A DNA stretch of 64,000 nucleotides from Vitellaria paradoxa. Taxonomy: Eukaryota > Streptophyta > Magnoliopsida > Ericales > Sapotaceae. Position numbers and translations under genes: made by a program. Below the pieces are notes generated by a model that was not told the DNA's origin, made no database searches, and worked only from the letters and a program-made list of their open reading frames with translations. Shown piece after piece: positions 25,560 to 37,775 of this stretch (within the stretch, counting starts at the first letter, position 1; each line of letters opens with the position of its first letter). Location of the stretch: assembly GCA_019916065.1 (NCBI GenBank), contig CM034236.1:59424690-59488689 (forward strand), written 5' to 3'.

Positions 25560-27417
25560 GGTTAAGCCATATTAATTAAATTGGATACAAAGGTTGGTAA
25601 AAGAAGGTACTTTATCTTCAATGGTAGTGGAGCCATTACCAACATGTGTATCTTGCTTAAAGAGTAACTGACCAAAAGACCCTTTTTGCCAAAAGGGAAC
25701 AAAGCTAAAGATTTATTAGAATTAGTTCATACAAATGCATGGACATCTAAATGTCAGAGCTTAGGGAGGTTATGAGTATTTCATCAATTTTAGAGATGAT
25801 TACTCTAAGAATGCTTATGTTTATCTATTGTACCATAAATCTGAAACTTTTGTAAAGTTCAAAGCATTTTAGGATGAGGTAGAAAAGCAGCTAGATAAGA
25901 ACATAAAGTTACTTTGATTTGATCAAGGTGGTGAGTATCTTTCTGGTGACTTTAATAAATATTTGTTCGATAATGGGATTCTATCCCAGTTATTCTCGCC
26001 AAACATGCCTCAGTAGAATGGTATAGCTAAAAAGCAACATAACTCTTTTAGATATGCTAAGATTAATGATGAGCTTTTTTTTTTTTTTTGATGATGAGCT
26101 ATTTTGATTTGTCTATATTGTTTTGAGGATACCCCTTGCAAGCAGCTGTGTAGATTCTGAACTTTGTACCAACTAAGTTTGATTCCAAGACTGGTAGTTG
26201 GAATCGAGATCAGAATTAAGCTATTTCATAGGGCATCCAAAAGGAATAAATGGTTGGCTATTTTATAATCTTGAAGGACAGAAGATGTTCATTAACATAG
26301 ATGCTGTCATTCTAGGGGATGATTATATGATTAACTAGGAACCCAGAAGTAAGTTCTGCTAGGAAGTAGAAAGTTCTAACCATAGGTAGTCAATATGGTT
26401 ATTCCCAAAACACTCTAGACACTATGTTATTTACTTATTTTGATATACCAAAACCTCATTGTAGTGGGAGGATTGTTAAGGGACCTAACGTATATGTTCT
26501 TATAAGAAGCCCTCCAAGATGAACTATAACCTAATCCTTCTAGTTATAATGAAGTTATTTTATGAAAAGATATAGATTGTTGAAAAACTACTATGAAAGT
26601 TGAAATGGAGTCTATGTACTCTAATTAAATCTAAAAACTTGTAGAACCACTTGCTAATATTAAACCCATTGGTCGTAAGTGAGTTTACAAGAAAAAAGAG
26701 GACCAAATGGGTTCATAGATGAAGGCCACAAGCATATGGTATGTAAATTACTTTAGTTCATTTGTGGACTTAAGTTGGCATCTTGGGGCTAGAACATCCA
26801 ATTTGATCAGGCAATCAAATCACTTGGTTTTGATCAAAACCTGGATGAACCTTGTGTATATAGGAGAAGTAGTGGAAGTGTGGTGGTGTTCATACTTCTA
26901 TATGTGAATTATATTCTACCCATTATGAATGATGCTTGTATCCACAGTTAAAGTAAGGTTAGAGAAATAGTTTGATTTGAAGGACTTGCGAGAAGTTGGT
27001 TACGTCCTTAGGATCAAGTGTGAGATCATATCAATAAGATGCTAAGCTTGTCTCAGACTATATAAATCGATAACACACTAATCAGTTATGTTGTGCATAA
27101 CTCTTAAGAATGGTATGGTGCCTTTTAAGCATGGAGTGCCTCTATCAAAGAGCTAATGTCCTAAGACACTTCTGGAAGAGAAGCATACGAAGTTAGTTCC
27201 TCACGCTCTGGCAGTAGGAAGCCTCATGTATACTATGTTGTATACTAGACAGGATATCAATTTTGCAATAGATATAGTCATTATGACTAAGATTATATTA
27301 GTGGATGACTTAGCTGATTCTTTTGCCAAGGCTTTGCCTACAAAGTTTTTGGAGTCTCATGTTGATGGGATGGGGATAAGATGTAATAGGTCAATGACTT
27401 AATTGCAAATGGACGTT
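25560..27417 (+). pseudogene. Decayed Ty1/copia pol (integrase, reverse transcriptase, RNase H)
   Basis: Read across broken frames, the order is copia-like. First come the pre-integrase end and integrase core (25640-26060), with AKDLLELVHT, the GGEYLSG-type segment and the PQ.NG-type segment around its last acidic site. Then a KPIGRKWVYKKK-like start of reverse transcriptase (about 26660-26700) is followed by an FDQ.IKSLGFDQN.DEPCVY-like stretch (26797-26860). The RNase H end (about 27290-27395) carries LADSFAKALPTK and ESHVDGMGIR. Many stops and frameshifts and missing pieces, including the YVDD region, make it a fossil. The gag half is absent and would lie in or beyond the adjacent scaffold gap. 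Confidence 0.8.
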
Positions 27418-28685
27418 TCTTGGGATGTATACCCTAAAGTCATTTATTAGATGGTGCACTAATTTGATTTTAATAAAGAATCTTTATAGTCTATTTAAGA
27501 TTTCTTTATTTTGTATGGATGCATGTATTTCACATGATGAATGTAATCCTTGATTGATTAAGGAACTTGATTCGTGTGCATTTCATACATAGGAGATATG
27601 AATATAAATATTAGTCGATCTATATTTGTTCGCAGTCAGTGATGATATGAGGAAATCTCAACTGAAAGATTGTAACATTTTATATTTTTATTTAATAGAA
27701 TGATTTGTCTTAATCATTAAAGTAATGGACTCTAAATCTAAAATGTTGGTGTGGAAAACACTAAATATGACAATAACGAGAAATACATTTAAGCTATACT
27801 ATCTGCATTTATGTAATTTTTATGCTCACGCTAAGCAGTTGCTCTAAATCTTGAGATAATGATGAACACTATTTTATGAAATGATAACTTTCATTCATCA
27901 GGAATGAGGCTGATTAGCATTAAGCCAACACCTTAGTATTTTGGGAAGTCATTACATAACACTAGCGAACACACTATTAAGAAGGAATCCACAATCTCAT
28001 TTTAGATAAGGATATTATACATATTAAAAATATTAACCAATCATTAAATTCGTATATGATCATCTTAATAATATGTTGTTGAGATGGTGGCTAACATAAG
28101 AAGATTAGAATAATAGTTCTTAGAATATGCAGGAGGTATCAATTAGTATTGGATAGCTTCTTAATTTTAATTGTCTCAATATATAGTGAAGGGGCTTAGT
28201 TGTAGAATTAAAAAATGAACAAGTTGTTTTATAAGGTTATTTCAATAGACTGAGGTTAAAGTTCAATTATACCTTTTTAGTGGAGTAAGGTATAATGATT
28301 AAGGGGATATAATTGTAATTAAGAGATAATTATGAGTAATTTTCTTATTATTCAACTTAAGTTTATTTACAACTAGGTCCCTACTCTTGCTAGTATAAAG
28401 GGATAGTCTTTTCAGTTGTCCATACAATCCTAGACATCAAAAAAGATCTAAGATGATCTTGACAGGAAAAAAGAGTAGAAGACTTGGGCGTTTTGATCAT
28501 CGGGAAACCAAAGTTCTTCAATAAATCAAGATCGAATCAAGAAATGTCAAAAGGTTAGTTTTGATTATTTTTGAATTCGTTTTTGTGTTTCAAACATAAA
28601 GATATATGGAGTTTATATCCTTTCATGCATGATTGATTTGAAAATATTTTTAAAAACTTGTTCCATTGCGTTCCTAATTCCAACA
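27418..28685 (+). mobile_element. 3' LTR of the decayed copia element
   Basis: Begins TCTTGGGATGTATACC (a mutated TGTTGGGATGTATACC start) just after the RNase H end, and finishes TTCCAACA at 28685, an inverted match to the start. The length of about 1.27 kb suits copia LTRs. The matching 5' LTR is not in the window. Confidence 0.65.
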
Positions 28686-30446
28686 CATGGAGCCCATCAT
28701 CACTATTTTACATCCTTATCTCAAACCACTCACTCGGCACACATAGATTTAGTGCTCACGTCCTTGTAAACTTTGTTACAAGTGTAGAGCCCGACGCTTA
28801 GATGGGCCGACCAGCATTGAGTTTTAATGATTATATTCATGTTATTCTTTGATCTTCGAGAAAATACTATTTTTGTATTAGATATTTAGTCGATATGGTT
28901 GTAAAGGCCAGATGAGCCTAGATATTTTTTGGATATTGTAATGGGAGCTCTTTTATCCAGTTAAGACTGAAACTTTTATTATTATTTTATTCTAATGTTA
29001 TAGGGTGTTTTTTTTTTTGGTAATTATTATAGGGTGGTCATATAACTCTAATTAGGTTATTTGATGATTATTATAAATTGCATATGTTTATTAGCTCACA
29101 ACTTAAGCTATGAAATCTGAGACATGATAGTAATAAGCATAAGCATCCTCTATCCTAACTCACATTCTTCTCTTGTGTATGTTGAGTCTCGATGATATTA
29201 TCATGTTAGCAAAAAATTCACACACCAATGTTTTTTTAGAAGTTCAAAACTTAGATCTAAAAATACTAATAAATAAGTAAAAAAAAATTTAACATTAAAA
29301 TTATGGGGACATGGATTTGGGCATAAGATGAACTTAGTTCTTCATCACTGTGTAAAACAAATAACCTAGATTTAACCTAACATTCTCTTAACTAAAAACT
29401 TTATGAAATTGAACATGGGAAAATAACTGGAATCAGAGATTAAAGAAAAAAAGAATTTTAATGGTAGATATTTAAAGATAGTGAAGTAAAACAACATATA
29501 AGGAATATATAAAAGCCAACATAGCATTCAAGTATTGAAAATTAATGCAAGGACAAAGATTATAATAACTACAATAAAAATATGGCAAGGCTGGAACAAT
29601 AATAGACACAAACTGAAAAACAAAACATGAAAGAAAGATTTAAATCACTTATTTCATTGATGTAAATAAGAAATATTAAAAAGAAACTGTAGAATAAGAT
29701 CTAGACGTTTGATTAATACTCAAAATAAGAAAATGGACTAGACTATTGGTTCTTCAATGATGAAAATAACAGGAATGCTTAAAATAAAATGCTAAAGAAA
29801 AGAAATAAACTACTATTTGTAGAGTAAAAACCAAAAGAAATAATGGGAAGAAGGAGAATAATAGCCCTGCTGTTGCTATCCTCTCTACCCTAAAACTCTC
29901 TAACCTAGAAAATTGTAAGTAAAACCTCCTTAAAACATTCTTTATAGAAAACTCTCTCTAAAAAAACTCTCTATAAAACTAAAATTGTAGAATGTAAGGT
30001 AATCGAATCTAAATGAAAATTGAATATCCCCTAAAAATTAAAAAAAAAAGGTAATTTCTATGCATTATGGATATGTAAAATGCATTCAAATTCTCTTAGT
30101 GAAATCCTTTCTTTTTCTTTCCTAATCTCCTGCCTGTACAGATGTACATTGATGTAGACATATTTGGTGTGAAGGCTATGACAACTTTTGAAATATTTTG
30201 GAGCTTCTTATAAAAATCATTCCTTCCATGTCTTTTATTGAATTTAGTGTTGTGTGAATCCTCCATTGTGCATGAACTTGTGCTTGGGCTAAAACATATA
30301 TTGCTTTTAAACGGTGTGGAAACGTCTAAACATCACTGTCCAAAAGGTCTTCTCTCGTCTGGACGCTTATATGATATTGAGCCTGGTCTGCTTTACTTCA
30401 AGCTTCAGTTTTGCATAGCTTCTTTGTGTCCTAAAATAAGTTAGTA
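28686..30446. other. Intergenic DNA, no gene recognised
   Basis: Moderately AT-rich sequence between the copia LTR and the first Athila LTR. No supported coding region or RNA gene. It includes short GTCCAAAAGG / CGTCTGGACG-like pieces near 30338-30365 that may be part of an unrecognised LTR. Confidence 0.4.
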
Positions 30447-30722
30447 ACTAATTACACTTGAAAAGTATAATTACAAACTCCCTAACTCAACACTTATTCA
30501 TGCATTTAAATAATTAAAGTTGAAGTTTTAGTGTTATAGTATTACTCATACTTTTATTGTTTTATTTGTAGGAAAAAGGGCAAGGATGTCGAAGTTTATA
30601 GCTATGGAGAGGGCCAAGAAGACGAAGAAAAAGTCATGGTTCGAACCTCATCTTCGATGGAAAAGACTAGCCCAAAGACCCAACCAAGAGAATGAAAGAG
30701 AGCAATGAAGGAAAAGCTGGAC

Positions 30723-30787
30723 GGTCCCGACCCCCTCTCCAGACGGTCGGGACCACAGAAAGTTAAAAACTTCAGACGGTCGGGACC
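30723..30787. promoter_or_regulatory. Palindrome array in E1 LTR (3 sites)
   Basis: Sites: GGTCCCGACC 30723-30732, GGTCGGGACC 30745-30754 and GGTCGGGACC 30778-30787. The first two are inverted to each other with 22-bp start-to-start spacing. The third stands alone: compared with the inverted sister LTR, 22 bases between two CAGACGGTC repeats have been lost here. The array lies about 55 bp upstream of a TATA box. Confidence 0.85.
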
Positions 30788-30842
30788 ATCCGTGATTTAC
30801 AATTGCCGTGTGAAAGCTCCTCTTCTAGGGTTTTGTGGCATC

Positions 30843-30850
30843 TATATAAA
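30843..30850 (+). promoter_or_regulatory. TATA box of E1 LTR promoter
   Basis: TATATAAA follows the conserved AGGGTTTTGTG stretch, which also precedes the TATA box of the E3 LTR. It marks the likely U3/R promoter of the element. Confidence 0.65.
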
Positions 30851-31244
30851 GACCCATTGCACGGCCAAGAGGGAAAGAAGCACCTTTTAATTTCGCACCT
30901 TCAATTAAGTATTAGAATAGAATTTTGAGAGTTTTTAGATTAGGTTTTAAGCTTGCATGCGTGGATTCATAATTTTTGTTGGAGCTTTCATCGTCATCTT
31001 TGTAGTGATTCTTCACTTCATCTTTTACATTCGCTTTACGTTGTAAGTTGCACTTTAATCTACTTCGTTTTATTTCGTTTGTTTCGTAATATCATGTTTT
31101 TCTTGTTTCAATTCTCTTTCCGTATGATTGAATGCTATTTGATTGTTTTTAAGATGCTTAAAGTAGTTTTAGCGTAAAACCCTAATCTTGATTCAACGAA
31201 TCAAGAAAGGGTAGTTCACGAAAAGCCTTGGGGTGTTCGTAGTC

Positions 31245-31320
31245 CCTTCGCGTAGGTTACGAAACCTTTCGCGTAGGTTACGAAACCCTTCGCGTAGGTT
31301 GCGAAACCTTTCGCGAAGGG
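31245..31320. repeat. Minisatellite in E1 LTR (unit ~20 bp, TTCGCGTAGGTTACGAAACC)
   Basis: Three to four near-identical units, with CGCG and GCG variants. The same array is present inverted at about 38388-38465 in the sister LTR. Confidence 0.85.
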
Positions 31321-31974
31321 ATTTACCTTTTACAAATCTATTTTTTTTCTATTTCGAAAACATTCGAATACGAAAATCCTTAACCAAATCCGTGTGAGAT
31401 CACTGGTATGGATTTTCGTAACCAATCTTCAAATACTTTCGAATAGTCTTAAAAATTAGATTTTTATTAATTTTTGAAGTTTAATTGAAAAACCCTAGGA
31501 AACAAAGATCTTTAACCATATCCGCTTGAGATCACTGGTACTGACCTTTGATTATAACATTTTTAAAACTTTTCAAATTAAACCCTGTTCTTTAAACAAA
31601 CACACCCCAAGGCAAAGTAGTGAACTACCCGGACTTGAAAGTTGGATCAAGAACCTTTTTAGTATTGTGCTTGTTATTTAATTTAATTTATGAGTTGATT
31701 TATTCGCTTTAGAATTTAGAGTAGATGCTTTGTTTGCATTTTAAAATTAAATCGAATTTCTTTCATTTAGAATCGAAAACAAAAGTTTAAGTTGCTAAAA
31801 AATTAGTTTAAATTAATTTAGGTTCACCTACTAATTAAGAGAACAAGTCTTGAGCTTTTAACAAAGCCCTCCCTGTGGATTCGACCTCGGTACTCACCGA
31901 GTTTTAAAACTACGACTGCCCTCTTGCACTTGAGAGGTACAACCCGAAACACTTTTTAGGGTCGGTCAAGTTTT

Positions 31975-31992
31975 TGGCGCCGTGGTGCCGGA
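31975..31992 (+). other. Primer binding site of E1 (Athila type, altered)
   Basis: TGGCGCCG is followed by TGGTGCCGG, where the intact site elsewhere in the window reads TGGCGCCGTTGCCGGGGA. An insertion or substitution in the middle would weaken pairing with the tRNA primer. Confidence 0.7.
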
Positions 31993-33098
31993 GGGGGGAG
32001 GGCAGCTAAGTCGCTAGACTTGGGGAGTTAAAGAGAGTTCATGTGAGAATGGGTGAATTTTTTCTCCATCTGCTTATTAGTAGTTTTCTTTCTTTTGCAA
32101 TATCATATAACCTAGTTTGCATGCTAGTTAACTTAGGTTTGCATTTAGTGTAGTTTTTTTCCCTTTTCTCATTTTATTTTCATTTTATTTTCTCTGATCT
32201 TGAGACATGGAAGTTGTGACCTTGTAACGGCCCTTTTTGATACCAGTAATACATAGAGTATCCTAGGTGGCATGTTGTGGATATGCTTTTACCTTAGACA
32301 CCTATAGTTGCTTCCTCAATTCTTGGCATGAGGAGGAAGACCCATGTCTCACCTTGATAGGTTTAAGGCAGCATGTGTGTTTATGTGATGATGCTAGAAA
32401 GAGTGAGAGACTTAGGTTGTATGTTTTTCCCATTTATCATTACAAAGTGTGGCTGGTGACTGGTGTTATGCTGTAAGGTGAATGGGTCTGTACTTGGGAG
32501 CAATTTCATCAAGCTTTTATTGAACATTTCTCCCTATTCATCAAACCTTCACTCATGGCCTTCAAATCAAAAATTTTTATCCAAAAAAGGGTGAAGTAGT
32601 ATTTTATAAAGTTGGGAGAGATTTAACAATCTTTTGGAAACATTCCAAGTCACGGATTAGAGCTAGGGGACATTGTAGCCATATTATATAATGCTCTACA
32701 TAGTAGTTTACACCAGGCGTTTGATAAAGTCTTAGATAGGGAATTCTGGACCTTACCCCAGGTGAGGCATGGTCATTCCTCGAATTTTTCTATGAACACA
32801 CCAGGCCACAGGGAAGACTTAAGCCTAATTTTGAATCTCATGCACTTAGAAGCCACACTGAACCTTCCCCATATACTCTTACTTCACTTGATATTCATGA
32901 TCCATCCTTTAGAAGTAGCACATGCATGGAGACTAATTATTGTGCCTATCCCAACCTTGTTCCACTCACTGAGGGCCAGTATGAGGAACCCAAGATTATT
33001 GGTCTTGTGAACCTAATGATGCACAATTAGAGGAACTTTTATCAATTTATGCAACAGCAATTGAGCTTTTATAACAAGTGCAACCAGGCCCTAGATGA

Positions 33099-34002
33099 TT
33101 GAGAGAGCAACTTTCTAAGATAACACAAGCTATGAGCACCAATTTAAGTGGTAGCATGATTGAGTCATCAACCTCAGGCACTACTTTAAGCACTGAGTGG
33201 GACAATTGCCCTAACTACACTGGGGATAACACTTGCAATGAGCATCTTTCTCATATTCCTTTAGACACTTCGGTTCAGGATATCCTTCTACCACTTACTG
33301 AGAGTCAAGGAGATATACAATTCTTTCCTACTACCGAGCTTGATGCTCAACCTACCTCAACCATCCCAGACCTTATTGAGAGTCCTTTGACTCCAATTGA
33401 GCATTTGAATGCCACATGGCCTGAGGAACATATCATTGAGTCGGTTGACCCTAGTTCACTCCACTACACAACCTGAGGTTGAGAGTGGTGCACACCTCTC
33501 ATCTCCTGACTTTAGTCCCATCCAAAAGTCTTACTATGGGAATTGTGAGTGACTACCATGAAATCGGCCATCATTGGGAGAGGTAGTAGACACGGGGAAG
33601 GCTTACATTGACTTCTTGGGTGTTGAGATATCATTCAAACCCACCATTCCTACACCTATAGATTTCTTGGGCATTGAAAGACTTATTGAACCTACATTTT
33701 CCACATCCATAGATTTCTTGGGTATCAAGAGACTAATTGAGCCAACCATGTCCACACCTGCACTTACACTTTGGCCACATTCGAGGTTTCAAGAACCTCA
33801 CTTGGCCTTTCATTCCCCGGTGTATTTTACACCTGGAAAGCATCCATATTCAGTGCCTAGTGGGCCCGAAGAGAACATTTATTTCGTAAACCATTTGTGG
33901 ATGCATGGGATAGAGAGGGTGTTGGATAACACTTTTGTTTTCATTTCATTTGTACATAGTAGATTAGATTTTTCATTTTCTTATTTTCATAGTTCTTTTT
34001 AA
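33099..34002 (+). pseudogene. E1 internal ORF with 17-residue tandem repeats, decayed
   Basis: Open segments 33099-33476 and 33574-34002 read in different frames with stops between, and look like one former ORF of about 300 residues. The first part is Ser/Thr/Pro-rich with no domain I recognise. The second has three consecutive 17-residue repeats beginning DFLG (33610-33762). A hydrophobic, aromatic-rich end follows (LWMHGIERVLDNTFVF). No function is assigned. It is not a gag, protease or pol segment that I can recognise. Confidence 0.5.
33610..33762 (+). repeat. Three in-frame 51-bp tandem repeats
   Basis: Units at 33610-33660, 33661-33711 and 33712-33762 each encode 17 residues of the pattern DFLG(V/I)(E/K)....(K/E)PT..T.(I/A). 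Differences are mainly substitutions that keep the frame. Confidence 0.85.
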
Positions 34003-35721
34003 TTTGATTCTTTCCTTTATTTTCTTTTCTTTATTTTTATTTCTTCTTTCGTACTAACCCTTTTCTTGTCTTATTTTCATTTCATTTTATGTCTAACCTT
34101 TTCTATTGAATAGTTTCTTTTGTTTTCTTCAAATAAGGAAGCTCTTGAGGTAATACCTTTCCTCTCCTTCTTATTTAATCTTGCACTTTCAATTTTAGAA
34201 CTCCATATATATAATTGCTGTGTTGGGAGTGCTGTAGAATCTAGGTTGGGGGGTGTTTTAGGTGATGCCTTAAGGGGCTTGAATAATGGGTGCATGCTTG
34301 GTTTAATTTGTGCTATGTTCTTATTTGTGCCTTTTGTGGCTATTATTTCATGCTCATCATCATGCTCACTTTGCACACTACAGACCCACTTATGCATTAT
34401 AGTTTCACATTGAGGACAATGTTTAGTTTAAGTTGGGGGGTAGAGTTCGCTATGATGACACTTTGTGCTAAAATTGCCAAAATTTTCAAAATTTGAGCAT
34501 TTTTTTAGCTTAAATACATGAATTTAGCACATTTATACTTACATGTTAACCTTTTTGGGTTTGGTCAATGGTGAATTTGAGTGAGAGAGTAATAAGTGAG
34601 TTTTGTTTAAGTATTAATAGGAAACATAATTCAAGTGGAGTGTGTGATAACTTTGTGCATTTTTGGACTATCATGGTGGAAAGTTTATGTGCTTAGGAGT
34701 AAAATTTATTTGATATTGGTTACTTGAGCATCTTTGGACTAGGTAGAGACTACACCCTTTATGGTGAGCTTTTGAGCCGTATATTCTTTTCTTGAGGGGT
34801 TGCACATGCTTACATTTCTTTTGCTCTTCACTTTGGATTTCATTGGATCGATTGCATCACAAACACTTACATGAGTATCTATGTAGCACATTATGAGTTG
34901 TTGCAAGTTTTGAAAATGATGCTAGGCTTTCTTTGTCATTTTGAGCCTTTTTATCCTTTCTTGATATGAAATTGCCCTAGGAACCAACTTGAAGCCCTTT
35001 TAATAAGTGTGTGATAGATATATATATATTTTCTTTGGTTCCCATCTCATATATTGTCCCTTAACCTTGTTCACACACTTTTAAGCCTTACCCTCACATG
35101 TTTTGGGTTATGAAAGTGCCTCAATGTTAGTGATGTGAGTGGGGGTTGGGAATTGAAACTTTTGAGAGCATATTGAGAGAGAATAGTAGGTGGAGAATTA
35201 GCTTATGTTTATTTCATTATTTCAAAAGAAAAAAAAAAGAAAAAGAAAAAAAAAAAAGAAGAAAAGAAAAAGTCTATCATTCATTTTTGCTTATGTAATT
35301 TTGGGACTTGTGCATTGTATTACAATTATTGAGAATGTCCCATGAGTAGTTTGTAAGTTAGTGAATAAGCTTCTTGTTATAGTTCTTCTTGGGGTTGGAA
35401 GGGAAATGGGTAGTTTGGGACTTGTGTGCACTTGAATATTTTTATCCCAAGACATGTGCTTTGATTTCCATATCTTCCATTGTTAACCATTACCCCTGGC
35501 CAAGTTACAACCAAAACAAAGACCTAGTGGATTCTAAGCAAGCAACTCTTGTATTGTGCATGTAGTGGCATTGTGTAGGTTATGTGATGTGATTTACATA
35601 TGCATTGAAACATGGTTAGGAGCTGTCCACTTTGAGTTTCATTTTAATTCATTCATATATCATGGAGTTATGTGCAACTAGAAGAGCATTTTATGCTAAT
35701 AGGAATGTGTGAACCCTTCTT

Positions 35722-37535
35722 TTTCATTTTCTCATTTCTCTCATTTCTCACAACTTCTTCCACCACATCATCATCATCATTCTCTTTCCTTCATCATCAC
35801 TTCTTCTCTTTTCTATTCTACTCTCTCCTTGTTCACTACTCTCCCATTTTTCACCATAAACCATTCCCTCTTTATCATTAACCCTCAACAACCTCGGATC
35901 ATCTGGTTTTTCGACTATCCTCCCACTCCTCAATGTAGTGATTGCTTGCACATGTTCATGGGTTGATTTCTCACCTAAAGTCTCTCCCATATGAACTTGA
36001 CCCTGAGGGTTCTGGATGGTTTGTGAAGGCAATCTACCCTTTTCAGTTTGACTCTGACTTTGAATGATCTTGGTCAATTGGTTCCTAATATCCTCAATGG
36101 CCCTATTGGTTTGCTCTTGATTCTTAGTAGTTTGATTGTTAATACCAATTTGACCTTGCATAACTGCTGAAGGGTATCCTCTAATGATGACTTCCTATAT
36201 TGAGGTTGGAAGGAACTAGAAGATGGACCTTGTGGTTGACCTTGAGAAGGGTTTGAATTGAATTGTGGGGGGTAGGGTACACTAGAGAAATCATTCCTCC
36301 ATGAAAAATTGGGATGATTTCTCAACCCAGGGTGATATTGGTTAGGAAGGGGAGGATGTCCTGGCTGAGCTTGAGTTTGACTAGGGTATGGCTTAGGGAA
36401 ATTGTGTGAGGTGTTTGTGTTCGAAGTTTGCCCATACAAAACTTCTTTGAAAGCTGGAATCGTGGGACAATCATCAGTGCTATGGTCAGGTACCTCACAA
36501 ATGACACATCTCACTTCCCTTTCACTTATCATGTCACCTTCTTTGTCTCAAGTAACTCTACCTTCCTAGTGAGAGAAGCTATCCTAGCACTCAAATCGTC
36601 ACTATCATTCAACCTTAATTTCCCGCTAGATTGTGCTTGGACTCCTCTAGACTCTAAAGGTGAAGGTGATGTTACCTCCCAACATTTGGTATTTTCAGCC
36701 AACTCCTCCAAAACTCATAAGCTTCCTCAGCCGACTTATCAAGAAATTGGCCATTACTCATGGTACCCACTAACTATTTGTGCTCAGATGGCAATGCATC
36801 ATAGAAAAAACTACAAAACCACCAAATTGGAAATCCATGATGAGGACATGCATTACATAAATCTTTAAACCTTTCCCATGCATGAAAAAATGACTCACCC
36901 GGTTGACATGAAAAATTCATGATTTATTTTTGCATAATTAATGTTCTGTGAGCTGGGAAATACTTTTTCAAGAATTCAGCTTGCATTTCTCTCCATGTGC
37001 CAATGGAACGAGGTCTTAAAGAATTGAGCCATATTTTGGCCTTATCCTTCAAAGAAAATGGAAACAACCGCAACCTTACGGTGTCTTCGCTCACATTTTA
37101 ATCCATGCAAGTGGCACACACATCCTCAAACTCTTTCATGTATATGTATGGGTTTTCCGAATCCATGCCATGAAATGTGGGTAACAATTGTATTGTGCCA
37201 GGCTTAAAAGTGAAATTCCTCTGATTTAGAGGAAGAATTATGCAAGAAGGGGTAGTTTGTCGCACGGGGTGCAACAACTCCCTCAATGGTCGTGCATCTA
37301 AAGGAGCTATGGCCTCATGGCCATCTTGCCCATTGTCTCCCAAATTTTCCATTAAATACGCTAAATCAGTAGAAACAGATGATGATGGTGATTGTGGTGT
37401 AGATGATGTGGATGATGAAGTCAATGAAAACTCAATGAATTCCTCTATAGGTTGAGGTTGTGGATGCAAAATTGATTGAACAATCCTACTAGACCTAAGA
37501 TGCATGCACAAAATGTAACAAATGCATAAGCACAA
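35722..37535 (-). pseudogene. Athila gag remnant (inverted block)
   Basis: Read on the minus strand from 37535 to about 35722 in several frames. The N-terminal part (37535-37098) has TIQLLPTFHGMDSENPYIYM and EFEDVCATC, then EDTVRLRLFPFSLKDKAKIW and a WREMQAEFLKKYFP segment (37075-36950). The nucleocapsid-like part has one CCHC knuckle (CVICEVPDHSTDDC, about 36500-36460) and a Pro/Gln-rich linker. An AITTLRSGRI segment and an Asp/Glu-rich tail follow. Several stops and frameshifts disable it. The tail stops where the plus-strand protease region at 39715 would continue, so the two are halves of one element separated by an inversion. Confidence 0.8.
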
Positions 37536-37701
37536 GCAATTTATGAGTGTTTACCAATGCTAGCTTATTTCAAATCAAAAACTACTAATGAAAATGAAAG
37601 AGATGGAACGAGATTACCCAACAAGTGTACAATTCGTCGTTGGAAATGGTGGTGAGGATGAATCCACCCAAACTTCCCAAGATCGTCGTTCACTGTTGTT
37701 C

Positions 37702-37775
37702 AAGGCTCCCCGGCAACGGCGCCAAAAAGTGCTTGCTTAAGGCTCCCCGGCAACGGCGCCAAAAAGTGCTTGCTC
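37702..37775 (-). repeat. 37-bp tandem duplication of LTR end plus primer binding site
   Basis: Units 37702-37738 and 37739-37775 are near-identical. Each includes the last bases of the LTR (AGCAAGCA on the minus strand) and a full primer binding site, TGGCGCCGTTGCCGGGGA (minus strand 37724-37707 and 37761-37744). Confidence 0.9.

Larger units (their letters stand above)
30447..31968 (+). mobile_element. Athila element E1, 5' LTR
   Basis: About 1.52 kb. The start is degenerate but aligns with the TGTGATTACACTTG start of the related LTRs, and it ends GGTCA, 6 nt before the primer binding site. It contains a three-site palindrome array (30723-30787), a TATA box and a short minisatellite. From 30447 to about 31700 it is nearly identical to the inverted LTR at 39265-38010. 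After that the two differ, and E1 keeps a U5 resembling that of E3 (both share CCCTGTGGATTCGACCTCGG). Confidence 0.85.
31993..35720 (+). mobile_element. E1 internal region (non-autonomous, no pol)
   Basis: Follows the E1 primer binding site. No protease, reverse transcriptase or integrase is seen. It carries a decayed ORF (33099-34002), then a GACAATGTTTAGTTTAAGTTGGGGGG motif (34414-34439). Next comes a 1.2-kb post-ORF region, including GGCCAAGTTACAACC...AAAGACCTAGTGGA near 35500 that matches the same region of E2 and E3. At about 35720 it is cut by an inversion breakpoint. Its natural continuation is the inverted piece at 39700-39266, ending in a polypurine tract and LTR. Confidence 0.7.
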
